Shown piece by piece: positions 1-11,466 of a stretch of DNA of 64,000 nt. Location of the stretch: contig JAMXBD010001372.1 in NCBI GenBank assembly GCA_024138025.1, positions 186,001 to 250,000 of the forward strand, read 5' to 3'. The notes beneath the pieces are model-generated. The model saw only the letters and a list, made by a program, of their open reading frames with translations. It had not been told where the DNA came from and did not search any database. The position numbers and the translations under genes are program-made. Source of the stretch: Combretum micranthum (taxonomy: Eukaryota; Streptophyta; Magnoliopsida; Myrtales; Combretaceae). Position 1 is the first letter of the stretch. Each line of letters opens with the position of its first letter.

Positions 1-200
1 CAAGTGTGAGAATCCCACATGGGAAATATGGGACTTGTGTGAAGAGTTTATAAGAGGAAGACCCATTAACCCATTACCTTAAGGTTTTTGGTTATAAATG
101 GTGTCAAAAGTCTATTTGTGCAATCCTTCACAAAACCCATTGGATTTCTCCCCATTATAGGCAAACTCAAGATCCTGACGGATATATATTATATATATAT
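1..200 (+). repeat. Copia-type LTR fragment, cut by the window edge
   Basis: The sequence has the look of a plant Copia LTR: a 'tcccacat...atgggacttgtgtg' block at 9-40, a TATA-like 'gtttataagagg' at 46-57, then 'aagacccattaacccatta' at 58-76. No coding region of the element is visible downstream, so it is a solo or truncated LTR. The left end lies outside the window and the right end is uncertain. Confidence 0.5.
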
Positions 201-1689
201 TATACATTTGCATCTTGGATATGATCAGAGTGTATTAAATTAAAATTAGCTCCCTTTTTCTATTTGGTACAACCCCTTGGATGAACATGTTATTACTAGG
301 TTGTCTTAAATTAGTGAAAAGCATTTTATTTATTTCTATATATCCCCATATATATTACAACTGTGGCCCCCCTAGTATAATGTAAATGAGTCAAACTATT
401 AATGATTATTCATGCTCAACTTGATATCTACTCGAGTTTATTTCGAGGGTTGTTGAGTCAAATTGAACTTCAATTGCTCAAGTAGTTTGTCTTTGTCGAG
501 TGACTCGAGCTTCATAATGTTTATCTCAATTAGTTTACTAGTTCAATTGAGTTTGTATAAAGTTTAAATGTTAATCGAATTCAAATTAAATTTGAGTACT
601 ATTAATATTAATATAAATAAAAATACTTTTTTCATAAATCATCTAAACAAGTTTAACTAAGTAAAGCTCGAGTTTGTTCATTACCACTTTTAATCAAGTT
701 TCAAACAAAATTACATGCTAGAGCTTTAAAATTTCAAATTGAGCTCAAGTTTGAGTTCATTACTATACATTCTCAAGTTAACTTGTTTACAACCTTATTG
801 AAGAGAGAGAATCCAATCTTATTCATTTTATTAGGACATCGATATTCATGTCATTAGATTACAAGTATTTTAATACATTTTTTTCTTTTTTGCATTTGTT
901 GTAGTATAATCTTTATACTCATGATTGTCAAACTCGCGATATTATTATTCAACAGAATGTATATAACCAGCAGAATTGCATGAAATTAGGCAAAACCAGT
1001 AAAATCGCAAAACTCATAAACTCACATATCTAAATTTTGGATCTAAATAATTTTGATGCCATTTTAATTACAAAATAATTATAAAGTTACACGCAATTTT
1101 GAAAATTTACCTAAACAAACTCAGGGAAATAAGTATAGAGGTAGACTCAAGGAAATAACTATAAAAGAAATCAATAAAAGGAAATAGAAAAGAATGACTT
1201 TAAAGCGAAGAAATCTTTCTTTTTTAATTTTCATTTTCCATGAATGTCTAATTAAATACCTTCACTAGTGACTAGTTTCTAGGCCCTAATACTAGAGCAT
1301 GACACATATGCAACAAGAAAATTTCATAGGGTTCCCAATAACAGCTCAATAGCAGCTGGATGCTAATATCAGAACTTCAAAGAGAAATTTTCAGTCGAGG
1401 TATAATAGGTTCTTAACCTAAGAATTTAGGTTACTAATGTTCACGTAAAATCTCTTATTGAATAAAATAGAATTTTTAGATAAGCATCTATCCTTAATCA
1501 AGTACCGATGCTTACTTTTGCCTTTTTATGGGATATTTATGTATGAAAAACCAAGAGTTGCTAAGTTTAAAAACCTTACAAATAAAATATAGAATCTTTA
1601 AATAGGAGAGATTATTATGTTGTTGATACTCACTCTAAAACTCTTGTTGAGGTTCTTATAGTATGTATAATAGAGTGGCTTAACATTAT
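201..1689. other. AT-rich intergenic DNA with a degenerate 'gagctcgag' dispersed repeat
   Basis: I see no gene. At roughly 400-800 there are many degenerate copies of 'ctcgag', 'gagctcaagtttgag' and 'aacttgtttacaaccttat'. The same wording recurs at 8760-8920 and 57365-57505, which indicates a dispersed repeat. The rest is AT-rich with no recognisable motif. Confidence 0.4.
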
Positions 1690-1980
1690 TTTTCATAGGG
1701 ATAATATCATAAATGATAATTGAATTTTGATAAAATATGCAATTAGGTTTTTGAACTTTGAAATTGATCAATTCAATACCTAAAAATATTTGAAATAGGT
1801 CAATTTAGCACGTAAAAGATCTTGACAAAAGTATTGTCGGTATACACGTAAAGATCTTTCAGATACTAAATTGATTAGTTTCAAAGTCTATGTACTAAAT
1901 TAATTAATTTTAAAATTTAGATACTTCATTATATATTTTATTAAAATTTATATACCATTTATGACATTAACCGTTTTTTA
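1690..1980. repeat. Foldback MITE-like repeat, family A ('aaattgatca...atttatgacattaacc')
   Basis: The block opens near 'cataaatgataattgaattttgataaaa' and closes with the inverted form 'tattaaaatttataccatttatgacattaacc'. Between them lie phrases such as 'gaactttgaaattgatcaatt' in both orientations. The same layout recurs near 15085-15378, 31068-31364, 48118-48480 and 56570-57070. No ORF is present, so it is a non-autonomous element. Confidence 0.5.
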
Positions 1981-3265
1981 TATTATGGATCTACTTTTTT
2001 GAGGTTTTTACTTTCATAATTAAGGTCCTTATAGATTATAGTTCTTTGTCGTTGTAGTAAGGATCCTTTCAAAAAGTTGGATTCTTTGTTTCTTCTTTTA
2101 TATGGTTTCCACAAATATTATGGTAAACCAATGGAAAAATCTAAAATAAGTTGACATGACGCTTAGAATTAGAAACCTTAAATTGCAAAATAACTTTTTG
2201 ATATATTAAAAAGGTCCCTATGGAAAAGAAAACTTATAAAAATAATATGGCACTTATGTGATAAGCATGTGAATAGTAAGAACTACTTTTTTAATAAAAA
2301 TTACCAGAATACCTCACAAAAATACATGTTCAAGATGTTATTAGATTTATAAAAAGAAACTCGCATCTTTTGTCTACAAGTTCCCATCTGCCTCTTTGCC
2401 ATCAATTCACAACCATCATTGCAACATCCATCACAAACTACTAAACCTTGATCTTGATCAATCTTCATCACACGCATAGACCAAGTCAAATGGTCCAAAC
2501 CATATCATCCACCCAACCATACACCAAATCATGACCACGACTTGTCAAACCCCATAACAGAAAAGGCCAAATTATCTACCTCCTCACGCTGTAAACCAAA
2601 CCATTAACCTATTTATATCTACCTCTCACTACAACTTCTAAACCCATCTTCATTGAAACCGACCCCCAACTTTCATGAACATAACCTAAACACAAGAGCC
2701 TCATGAATCGACCCTTGATTCCTAAACCCACTGATACAAAAAATGTTTGTTGAAGATATGATTTTAAAGAAGTGTTTTGGTAATTATTTTCATTAAAAGC
2801 CTAATTCAATCATTATTTTAAATAATGAGTCTAAATTGAGAAATAATTTAAGTTTCCTTACCATTGTTTATGTTCTTTCAAAAATAAAGATAACCTTAGT
2901 AATATATATTGAATTTGGAAACTAAGAATGGTAGATAAAACAGTAAACGAAATATTAACATTATATAAAATTAATTTCTACCATTTATTTGAAAAAGGTC
3001 TTTTCGTTTTTCTTATTCTAAAAATCATCCATTCGAATAAAATTTTATTATCCTAAAATATCTCTCTTACTTTTCCTCTCTAAAAATTTTTAGTTAAATT
3101 AAAACTCCTATAATAGTGTTTATAAAGATTTAAAAAATAGTTTAAAATTATTCAATATTGTTAACTTATATGTGTGTAGTTAGTAGTTTAGTTAGCTTCA
3201 ATATTGTAGTTAATAATTTATAGAATTAGTAATTCGTAATCATTTGTAGTTTGCTAGACCAGCTT
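1981..3265. other. Intergenic; no gene recognised
   Basis: AT-rich sequence, with a less AT-rich patch at about 2370-2740 that carries a short minus-strand open frame (2301-2498). That frame has no recognisable domain and I do not call it a gene. Confidence 0.4.
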
Positions 3266-3562
3266 CATCAAAGGTGCTTAGCTCGGATACCATTTGAAGG
3301 AATGTCATGTAGCATTGCTAACCAATAAATTGATGTGCTTGATAAAACACCATTGCTCTGTGAAGCAACTCGTTTCTACTTAACTTTTTTCTAACTTTTG
3401 TCAGATTATGGTAGCATCATCAAAGGTGCTTAGCTCGGATACCATTCGAAGGAATGTCATGTAGCATTGCTAACCAATAAATTGATGTGCTTGATAAAAC
3501 ACCATTGCTCTATGAAGCAACTCGTTTCTACTTAACTTTTTTCTAACTTTTGTCAAATTATG
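3266..3562. repeat. Tandem duplication, two 145-bp units
   Basis: Units 3266-3410 and 3418-3562 are nearly identical; I count three substitutions, at 'catt(t/c)gaagg', 'ctct(g/a)tgaag' and 'gtca(g/a)attatg'. The offset is 152 bp, with a 7-bp joint. Each unit contains 'gctcggatacca' (3281-3292 and 3433-3444), whose reverse complement differs by one base from the plant retroelement primer-binding site TGGTATCAGAGC. The unit may therefore derive from the LTR/PBS junction of a minus-strand element. Confidence 0.85.
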
Positions 3563-3829
3563 AGACCCTCAAAATGCATTTTAATAAAAAAAGAAAAAGG
3601 TCTTTTGGGCAAAATAAAAATTTAGATGTTTTGTCTAAAATGATATATGGCCATTCTAGTCGGAATGAAATTAAGCTATTCTAGCCATTGCAACAAGAAT
3701 TTTTTTTAATTTATTCATCTATAAATATATAAAAATTTATAAGTTTTTTACTATTAAATTCACTATAATTTCTTACCATTTCAAAAATCTCTATATTCAC
3801 AAATTGTGCTTATATATAGGCCCAAATAA

Positions 3830-3880
3830 CACTACAAGAATTTTGATATTGGGTGACGTTTGCAAAAATTGCAAACGTCG
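3830..3880 (+). mobile_element. Possible CACTA (En/Spm) transposon terminus
   Basis: 'cactacaagaa' at 3830-3840 matches the typical start of plant CACTA elements. It is followed at 3855-3879 by a perfect inverted repeat, 'gacgtttgcaa' then 'ttgcaaacgtc' around a short spacer, as expected for subterminal repeats. I did not find the matching 'ttcttgtagtg' end downstream, so this is an isolated or truncated end. Confidence 0.4.
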
Positions 3881-5790
3881 TCCATCTTTTTTAATTTAAG
3901 TTCACCAATGAAAGTGTAATATTAGTCACGTTTATGGAACATTCGTTTAATTTGTAACTCTTTCCTTATATTAACCATTACTAATTTTTCTTTCAACAAT
4001 TTAATCACCCTAAAAAAATGGAAACTAAATTTCTCTAAATCTCGCCATTTTAAAACAATGCATCGAAGAAAGAAAAGAAAAAAGGGAACACCCTCTACAC
4101 AAAATAACCTTTTGTCATTTCCTCATAATTCTTAAAATTTACCACATTTGTTGATGAGAACAAATTATGCACCTATTTTCAATCGATTGAAAGATAAAGA
4201 AATTGAAATAATAAAGGAGACGCAAACAAGAAAAAAACTTCGGAAGCAAATCGAATTATAAAAATCAATAATAATGATCGATACATCATCAATGGATATA
4301 AAGATATGTAGAGAGATAATTAAAACAAGAAGGAATCATTAATTTCTACAACCGCAGACCTAAAACCAAAGCCATAGATGAAATAGCAAGCAGAATTGCA
4401 GCAACCCAAAATCGCAATCGTGATTGTAGCCATTGTATTGTCTGTGGCCGCAGTTTTAGGTCGCGGCTTGAACTGCGACCATGGTTTTAGCCACAATTTC
4501 GTCTGTGGCCACGGTTTTAGTTCCACAATTAATCTTTAATTGATCATAACTTTTAGCATATAATTTAAAATCCTTATTATTATATGTCCAGACGAAAGTC
4601 ATTCAAAGAGCTATATTAGTTAGAAGGATTCACCTTGTAATTGCCAATTCAAGGCCCGAAAGACATTGTTTAGGACTTGAAATCGGCCTTTTAATTATTT
4701 TCTCATATTTTTTTAGAACTTTTTCATAGCAAACATCGTTTAGAACCCATAAATCATCAAGTTATTCTTATGTATATAGTAAATAAATTATTCCTATTAT
4801 AAATAAAAAATTGTTATTATTAATTTTTTTTCAATTTATTTCCATATTTATTTAACATAGCAAGAAAATTACTAAATATATTATCTAAATTAACATGGGA
4901 CCTACAAAAAAATTAAAAATTATAAAGAAACTTTATTTAAGTAACTTACAGATAAAGTGTAGAGTTACTTAGAAATGAGACTTACTTGATAAACTAATAG
5001 GACATATTAAGTAACTCATTAAACAACTTACGGATAAATGTGGTCTTAGTAGCACGTGACTTCATGTTGAAACGGAAACTGAAGAAGTCTTTAATATTTG
5101 TACTAAAATTCAATGAATCGTGTACGTTTTAAACAAATCATGTATGCTATTCATGTGCCCCAAAATAAACTCGAATCGTTCACGTGTTATGTCAATAAGT
5201 TAGATCTTCTATTTTTGTGGTATCGCTGTAATTCAGAAAATCACTTGATCAGATCACCAAAAATAAAAGAAACCGAAACGATTAACTTAAAACTATAAAA
5301 CTCAATTGAATCTCATCAAAACCAAGAAAACTTAAAATCATGTGTGTTAAATATAAACAACTTGATAATATTTCGGCTAACATATCCCTGATGATAACCA
5401 ACTTCTTCTTAAGCACCCCTTGCTAGAGAATTTTAAAACCCTTACCATCTTGAACATCATCACCATAAATTGGATATGAAACAAACGTTATTCACCCTTC
5501 AGCGACCCTTGTTGAATATAGAGTACCTGATAAAACGTTAGCTAACGTACATATCCTATCAATAACCAACAAGAAAAGCAAAAAACAAAAGTTTGCAGAT
5601 TCTTCTAAAGAACGATGACGGTAGACGGATGGCAGCCTCCACCTGAAAACCAACAGCCCTCTTGCACAAGCTTCAAAATTTTTGAAAATTTCTCTTAAAA
5701 ATCGCTCAAAAGCATAAATATCCATTTATTATCCTCATGCTTTTTCACTCATTTTTTTCCCCTTTACAATAACTTCCCGGATCCCCTTGC
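3881..5790. other. Intergenic; possible body of a CACTA-like remnant
   Basis: No gene is recognised. At 4430-4520 a short motif of the type 'gtggccgcagttttag' / 'gtggccacggttttag' repeats about four times in degenerate form, producing a spurious minus-strand open frame at 4320-4526. The remainder is AT-rich. Confidence 0.35.
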
Positions 5791-6044
5791 TACTAAATTA
5801 CTATAAATCAGATATGTAGCAGAAGAAAGCAACTAAATGATAGAATCTCAAGCAGTAAAGGCTACTGCCCAAACACAGTATACCACCTCACTGTTTAGTT
5901 GTACATATGCTGTCCAAAAAGGTGAAACAACAGGCAAAATAGAAGAGATTAAAAAAAAAAAGGGGGGCATTTGCACAAATGCAAAGAGGCCAATCTCTGG
6001 AGTCTGGACATCGATATCAACCACTAAATGAAGAAGTATAACCT

Positions 6045-6050
6045 TTTATT
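6045..6050 (-). terminator. Candidate poly(A) signal AATAAA of the bL31-like gene
   Basis: 'tttatt' on the plus strand reads AATAAA on the minus strand, 85-90 bases after the stop codon of the 6135-6341 gene. That is a usual distance for a plant near-upstream element. The cleavage site cannot be placed by eye. Confidence 0.4.
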
Positions 6051-6134
6051 TGCATGGAAGTCATAAGCACATTTGGCTCAAAAAATGAAGCCTGGCACAA
6101 TCTGACAAGAAGCTATTCACTACACAAAAGAACT

Positions 6135-6341
6135 TCATTTTTCATTATCTTCTGTGTTCTCCTGTCCATAACGCCGCCTGAACTTGGCTATCTGACCCAA
6201 GCTTTGAGCCATTTGACGTTTTGCTCTAAAGTGGTAAACTTTACCGACATGGTGAATTTTGGTCATCATTACATGCATCAATCTTCCACTTTGGGTAACA
6301 TAAGATATCCATTGCATCTGAGGATGTAATCCCTTCTTCAT
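6135..6341 (-). CDS. bL31-like ribosomal protein, probably mitochondrial (68 aa)
   Basis: This minus-strand gene encodes a small basic protein starting MKKGLHPQ. That fits the N-terminus of the bL31 family (MKxxIHP), a late-assembling large-subunit protein. The rest (QWISYVTQSGRLMHVMMTK, then KVYHFRAKRQMAQSLGQIAK) is Lys/Arg/His-rich, ends in an acidic tail (ENTEDNEK), and resembles the short plant L31-like proteins I associate with the mitochondrial ribosome. It lacks the Zn-binding cysteines of CxxC-type bL31 and has no obvious cleavable transit peptide. The ATG at 6339-6341 is chosen because it gives the family N-terminus; an acceptor-like AG ends just upstream at 6351. Context supports a real gene: promoter with telo-box and site II, pyrimidine-rich leader exon, and poly(A) signal. 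Gene status is fairly sure; the exact family is an inference from memory. Confidence 0.72.
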   Translation of the reverse strand: MKKGLHPQMQWISYVTQSGRLMHVMMTKIHHVGKVYHFRAKRQMAQSLGQIAKFRRRYGQENTEDNEK

Positions 6342-6350
6342 CTCCTAATC

Positions 6351-7748
6351 CTTTTCAGCACAGGAACATCAGATTAAACAGAATATCACAAAAATCAAGA
6401 TGCATATATCCTATACCAGCATACTGCCATTGCAATTGCAATAAATGTAGTAGTGGTAAAAAGGGGGTCATACATTGCCATATAAAATTTTACCAAGAGA
6501 TCCACATCAAACAAGGCATGGATCATAGATACTATATCTCACATACCCATGCATCAAGCATAATATCAGCATTATCCAGATATAACATATCTAAAATCAC
6601 ACTCATATGGCGCACATTCAATTTCCAAAATCAGTAACTGAGTCGAGAGAAAAAGGCTAATCAATTTCAGAAATTTCTGTTTCCCATTCCAAAATAAACT
6701 GGTGAGAATTACTGTTACATACTTATATCATATAGATCACACACAAGACTCCACAGTCTCAATCAGCATTTCAGCAGTCACAGCAGCATAACCATGACAC
6801 AAGGAAGCAAGCATTACCGAGACATCCAACATAATGTAAAGTAAGTATGCTAAATCTGCTTTTAAGATAGAAGAGAGTAAAAGATTATGCACCAAGAAAT
6901 TGCTCTGTCAAATGGAATCATAAAAGTGCCCTAATGGCTCTAAATAGAAACCACAATTTATTTGTACAGATGTATATGTAACCGCAATGGCAGGGTGTGT
7001 TAGTAATCGTGGGGGTATTTTGCCAGCAAAAGTTGCATGATACCTAAATTACTCATCTTTGAGGGATCCTTCATTCATTTCTACACAAGTAGGACAATAG
7101 GTCCCATACGAGGGGAAGTTGGCACACATGAAAGTCCAGTCGTCTTACATGCCAGAAAATCAATGAACAGACCAGCTCTGAACCACCGAACTATTTTTCC
7201 ATATATTACGACATTGGCAAAATGAGGCATGACAAGAACTTCAGGTGAACCATAGCCAAGGTGAATACCTAAACCCCGCTGTATATTGCAGCATAATTCA
7301 ATGCAAACCTTATGACTTTTTATGCATATCATTCTCCTTGGTATCTCCAATTATCTGTTCTTCCACAAATTTTTTTCCTCTTAAACCCTAAACCCTAATT
7401 AGTCAAAATAAATCCAACATTAATATAATGCCTTTCTCTTGCTGGTATGTCTATTCACTAAACAAATTCCTGAACAAGTCTTTCAAATATATCTTAAAAG
7501 CAGCAAAATCTAAAGCATCAAAATCCCATTTCCACCAGCCACAATAATATCCTGAGCCCATGTTAAAGAACTAAACTTTCCAAACTTGAAGCAGCTAATT
7601 CATCATAAGGATCCAAAGCAGGAAATTGAAACTAAACACGAACACTAAAAAGCATGAATCAAACAGCTTTTAAAGACACTGTAGAAAGAAAGAGAGAACA
7701 ACGTCAATCGGAACAAAGACAATTGAGAACACAGCAACGCACACTAAC
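6351..7748 (-). other. Putative 5'-UTR intron of the bL31-like gene
   Basis: The donor on the minus strand is AAG|GTTAGT (GT at 7748-7747). The likely acceptor is GAAAAG ending at 6351, nine bases before the ATG. The interval is less AT-rich than neighbouring DNA and has no recognisable coding region. A minus-strand open frame at 7081-7350 (89 codons) lies inside; it could be an alternative exon but shows no domain. Additional leader exons cannot be excluded. Confidence 0.45.
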
Positions 7749-7830
7749 CTTGTATGTCTCTGTGGGGAGGGAGGGAGGGAGGAGAGTGAGATAGAGTCGA
7801 GTGAACAGTGTGATTAGGGTTTAGGACTTG
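7749..7830 (-). other. Putative non-coding first exon (5'-UTR) of the bL31-like gene
   Basis: Read on the minus strand this is a pyrimidine-rich leader with repeated 'ctccctccctccc', ending '...acatacaag' directly before a GTTAGT donor. It contains no ATG. The start point is inferred from the telo-box position; a leader intron is common in plant ribosomal protein genes. Confidence 0.45.
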
Positions 7831-7890
7831 GGATTTTTGCAAAGCTGTTAATGAAGAAATATTAGCAGTTAGAGCTTTTCCAAATGGGCC
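7814..7890 (-). promoter_or_regulatory. Telo-box and site II promoter elements of the bL31-like gene
   Basis: On the minus strand AAACCCTAA (telo-box) lies at 7814-7822 and GGCCCA (complement of TGGGCC, site II) at 7885-7890, about 65 bases further upstream. This pair is characteristic of plant genes for ribosomal proteins and other growth-linked translation components, and drives expression in dividing cells. No clear TATA box is seen between them, also usual for this class. Confidence 0.55.
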
Positions 7891-8830
7891 GAACTCTAAT
7901 GGGGTATGGTCATCCCGCCTGTCCCGCCCAGGAAGCTACTGATTGTGGCCGATGACAAAGCCTAAGGCTTGCGAGCTGAGCCTAAGCTTTTGCGAGCCAG
8001 TTTGCCAGCATGGCTGTTAAGAGCTCCAAATTATATAATTCATATATAATAATAAAAGTTAAATGAGTAAAGCTTAAATTATATTTATAAATTAATTAAA
8101 TTAGATTATTCTATAATATACACCCCCAATAAAATATAACTATAATACATAATCAATAAAATAGAAAAATCAAAATAAAAAATTAATTATTGATTAATTA
8201 ATTTAATAATTAAATAAAATGAATTAAAAGAAAGAAGAAATCGAATTAAAATGAAATAGAATTTTGTTTTTATATTTTTATATTATTTATATTCCTTTTT
8301 TTATTATTTCATTTTTTAATTCGAATTTGATTTAATAGAAATATGATAGATATAAGAAATTGCATGAACTTTGTAATTACTCGAATAGAGATAGAATGCT
8401 TGGGCTTACTGAATTTGTTCATTTAGATTGTATTCATGCGGGGTAATGAAAAATAAGAGAAGAATTGAAATTCATAAAAAAAAAAAAAAAAATAGTTTAA
8501 GCCAAGTTAAATGAGCTTATGAGCCGAGCTAAATTTATATTTTTATAAAATTTGCAAAGCTGTAAATGAAGAAATATTAGCAGTTAAGAGTTATTCCAAT
8601 GGGCCGAACTCTAAAAGGGTATGGTCATCCCGCCTGTCCCGCCCAGGAAGCTACCGATTGTGGCCCATAACAAAGCCTAAGCTTGCCGGCTGAGCCCATG
8701 CTTGTTGTTAAGAGCTCCAAATTATACAATTTTTATAATATTAAAAGTTGAACGAGTTGGATCTTAAATTTCAGCTAAGTTAAAATTAAATTAGCCTATG
8801 AGCCGAGCTAAATTTACATTTTTATAAAAT
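7836..8830. repeat. Tandem duplication of the promoter region, first unit enlarged by a ~410-bp insertion
   Basis: Unit 1 starts at 7836 ('tttgcaaagctgttaatgaa') and unit 2 at 8551 ('tttgcaaagctgtaaatgaa'). They share the 'atgggccgaactcta' site II block, 'ggtatggtcatcccgcctgt', 'cgcccaggaagcta' and 'gttaagagctccaaatta'. Both also end with 'atgagccgagctaaattta...tttttataaaa' (8518-8550 and 8800-8829). The tail of unit 1 is separated from its body by about 410 bp of AT-rich DNA (roughly 8082-8490) that unit 2 lacks. So a ~290-bp unit duplicated in tandem and one copy then received an insertion. The telo-box and leader exon are outside the duplication. Confidence 0.8.
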
Positions 8831-11283
8831 ATTAGCTCAGTTTAAACTTGTTGATTTTTTAATTGAAGCAAGTTTGATCTTTTGAAAGCTCTAATGAGCT
8901 CAATTTGTTTACAATCTTAATCGTTAGAACTAACTAATTTTGTTTATGTTAAACTTATGTATGTCCTTTAAATAAATAAATAAATATATATATAATCTAT
9001 CAATATTACTATTTTTTATCAGCAATACTATTAATTTTTTTTTTTTTACATTTTCATTTATTCATGCTCATGCATTTTTCTTAATATAAGCACAATTTTT
9101 TTTTAATGTTCATAATTAACTAAGTATAAGCCGGAATTGTAAAATATAGACATATGAAATATTATGATAATTGAAATTCCTTTTGTTAATATAATTTTTC
9201 ATTTTAGTTGATGTTATGGATGCATTTTTGTTGTTAAGTTTTAGCAAAGAATTTTTTTTTTTTTTTGTATTATCTTTTTTTTTAATAGTGGCTTTTCAAA
9301 GTTAACTTTTGATAATTTTATTTCTCAAAAATTATCATTGGTTTTAGAATTCAACATGAAACCATTTGTATCATCTATTCGGCATATATTCTTTTAAGAA
9401 TGCCTTTTTGGTAATACCTTTTTTGTAATGTACTTCATTTTTTTTCCCAAACTAATGATGACCTTTTAGAATATACTTATTAAAAAAAAAAAACGATTGT
9501 ACCAAGATATTTTATTAGAAAAAAACAGCTAATAATATTAGTTGCAAGTGCGACAATATGGATACTGCAATTAAAAAAAAAGTATAACTAAAAGGTATAT
9601 TAAAAAAATAACTTTTCAAATTATATAATATAATACATATATACATGGTAAATGCAACATTTGGTACACACATTCTATCCAATTATATAATTAACTACCT
9701 ATTTGGTCAAGAAAAATATATAATTAACTACCTATTGATGGGTAAATCTAGATTTTGGACTCCTCAAGCCCAATCTAACTTGATGAGCACATAAAATGAT
9801 CCAATAGTGCACAAGCCAACCTTTGAGCCTAATCCAGTCTCTATGAGAAGCCAAGTATACCAAATGAGTACTCAATATGCTCAAGTATGATTATCCTATT
9901 CGGAACATGGTCACTCGACTTAGATTTGTCAATCCACTTTTAACAATCTCGAAAAGTGATCTAATGTCTAAGCGCTCACTTTTTAATAACCAACATACAC
10001 TTCACGAACATGCATCCACTTTGATAATACTTGGTTGTCGTTCTTCTATAAATACTCATTAAGAGTTTTCTTTTTTAGGTAGACCACAAGGATAATTACA
10101 ACGTGGTCACATAAAGCTATTACAATACTAACGTCAGGAATCAAACTCTGTGCTTCAATGATGAGGACCAAGATCGAACGCCACAAGGCCACAAGGCCAT
10201 TGGCAATACCCCTTATGATTTCATCAACAAATCATCTAATAAAACTCTATTCCTTCATTTACTTGTTACCTTCTATACATTCCAACTTAATCTTCAAAGT
10301 GGCCACATTGGAAAATTCTTGGTGCCTCTTAATACATTATTGTTTTGCAAACTCTATTTTTGATAGGAACATATCTATACTATAAAGATAGATTTAAGGC
10401 AATAAGACTAACTAAAGTTCGAATGTTTCAATTTATTACCTACAAATTGTTTTATGTCAATTTATAGTATCCATGTGAGGTAGTTAATAGCAAAAACAAT
10501 CAAAGTTCAGGTAGCTAGTTACAAAAATTTGTTAAAGTTCAAGTATTAGTTTAAAAGATACACAAGTTCATATACTAAATGTGATAATTATGTGATATGT
10601 AACATACAATTGCAATCATTATCACATTAACATAACATGGAATATGAGTAACTAATTTTCTCATCTACAGCAACTTAATATCCGAATTCAAAGACATTGA
10701 ATATATATATATATATATGAATGTTACATCAAATTCAACAAAAATTTTAATTAAAAAAAAATTTGAATGAGGAACAAGTCAATGTATTGAAATAAGTTCC
10801 TTGCAAGTGACATAGCTCACAAAGCTATCCTCTAAGCTAGGCACTAGGTAAAGGTGACTCATGATCCTCTGGGCTAAGCATTAGGTAAAAAGTGACATTT
10901 TTAAACTTTAGTTAATTAATTGCATAAATTGATAAAATTCAGGTATCATATATATTCTAGGCTAGAAATAAATGAATGGTATCAAATAGAATATAGGAAT
11001 CAATATCAGAGATAGATAACGTAAAGCTTAACTTTACATAGTTTTAATACAAACTTTAAAGTAAAGCACTTGGAATTATTAAAGCATAATATATTTATTA
11101 TTATATATATATATGTTGCCCCATCTTCAATAAATTTTACACCACAATATCTGCTTCTCATCATTCCCTTGCTCGAACTTCGTTATCGGTCAAGCCTTTC
11201 TTGAAAGAGACAAATATTTAGAAAAGTGATTAAACTGATGCAAATAAAGGAGTAAGAGCGCATTCATGAAAGATGGATATGGT
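8831..11283. other. Intergenic; no gene recognised
   Basis: AT-rich sequence with poly-T and (TA)n runs. Short open frames at 9877-10062 and 10158-10385 show no domain and no typical start context. The 8840-8920 part carries the 'gagctcaatttgtttacaatctta' dispersed repeat wording also seen at 720-790. Confidence 0.4.
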
Positions 11284-11466
11284 AAGTATCATAGAGGAAA
11301 TTTCATGATGTTCTAATTAATTTTGATGAGATTGGTCTTATTTAACGATTCATACTATATTCAATCGTGATCAATCATTAAAATAATTAAAATTTCAATT
11401 GTTATATATATTTTAATAGTTAGATGATTTACTAAACGATCTTATTAATAGAACTAAGCTTCCGTA
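11284..11466. repeat. MITE-like repeat, family C
   Basis: The core is 'caatcgtgatcaatcattaaaataattaaa', then 'tttaatagttagatgattta' and 'taatagaactaagcttccg'. The same order, in one orientation or the other, occurs at 47250-47405, 54240-54445, 63125-63305 and 63785-63975. No coding capacity. Confidence 0.5.

Noticed and set aside
7081..7350. 89-codon minus-strand ORF between leader exon and bL31-like CDS
   Set aside because: No recognised domain; it sits in the presumed leader intron. It could be an alternative exon, but nothing supports translation.
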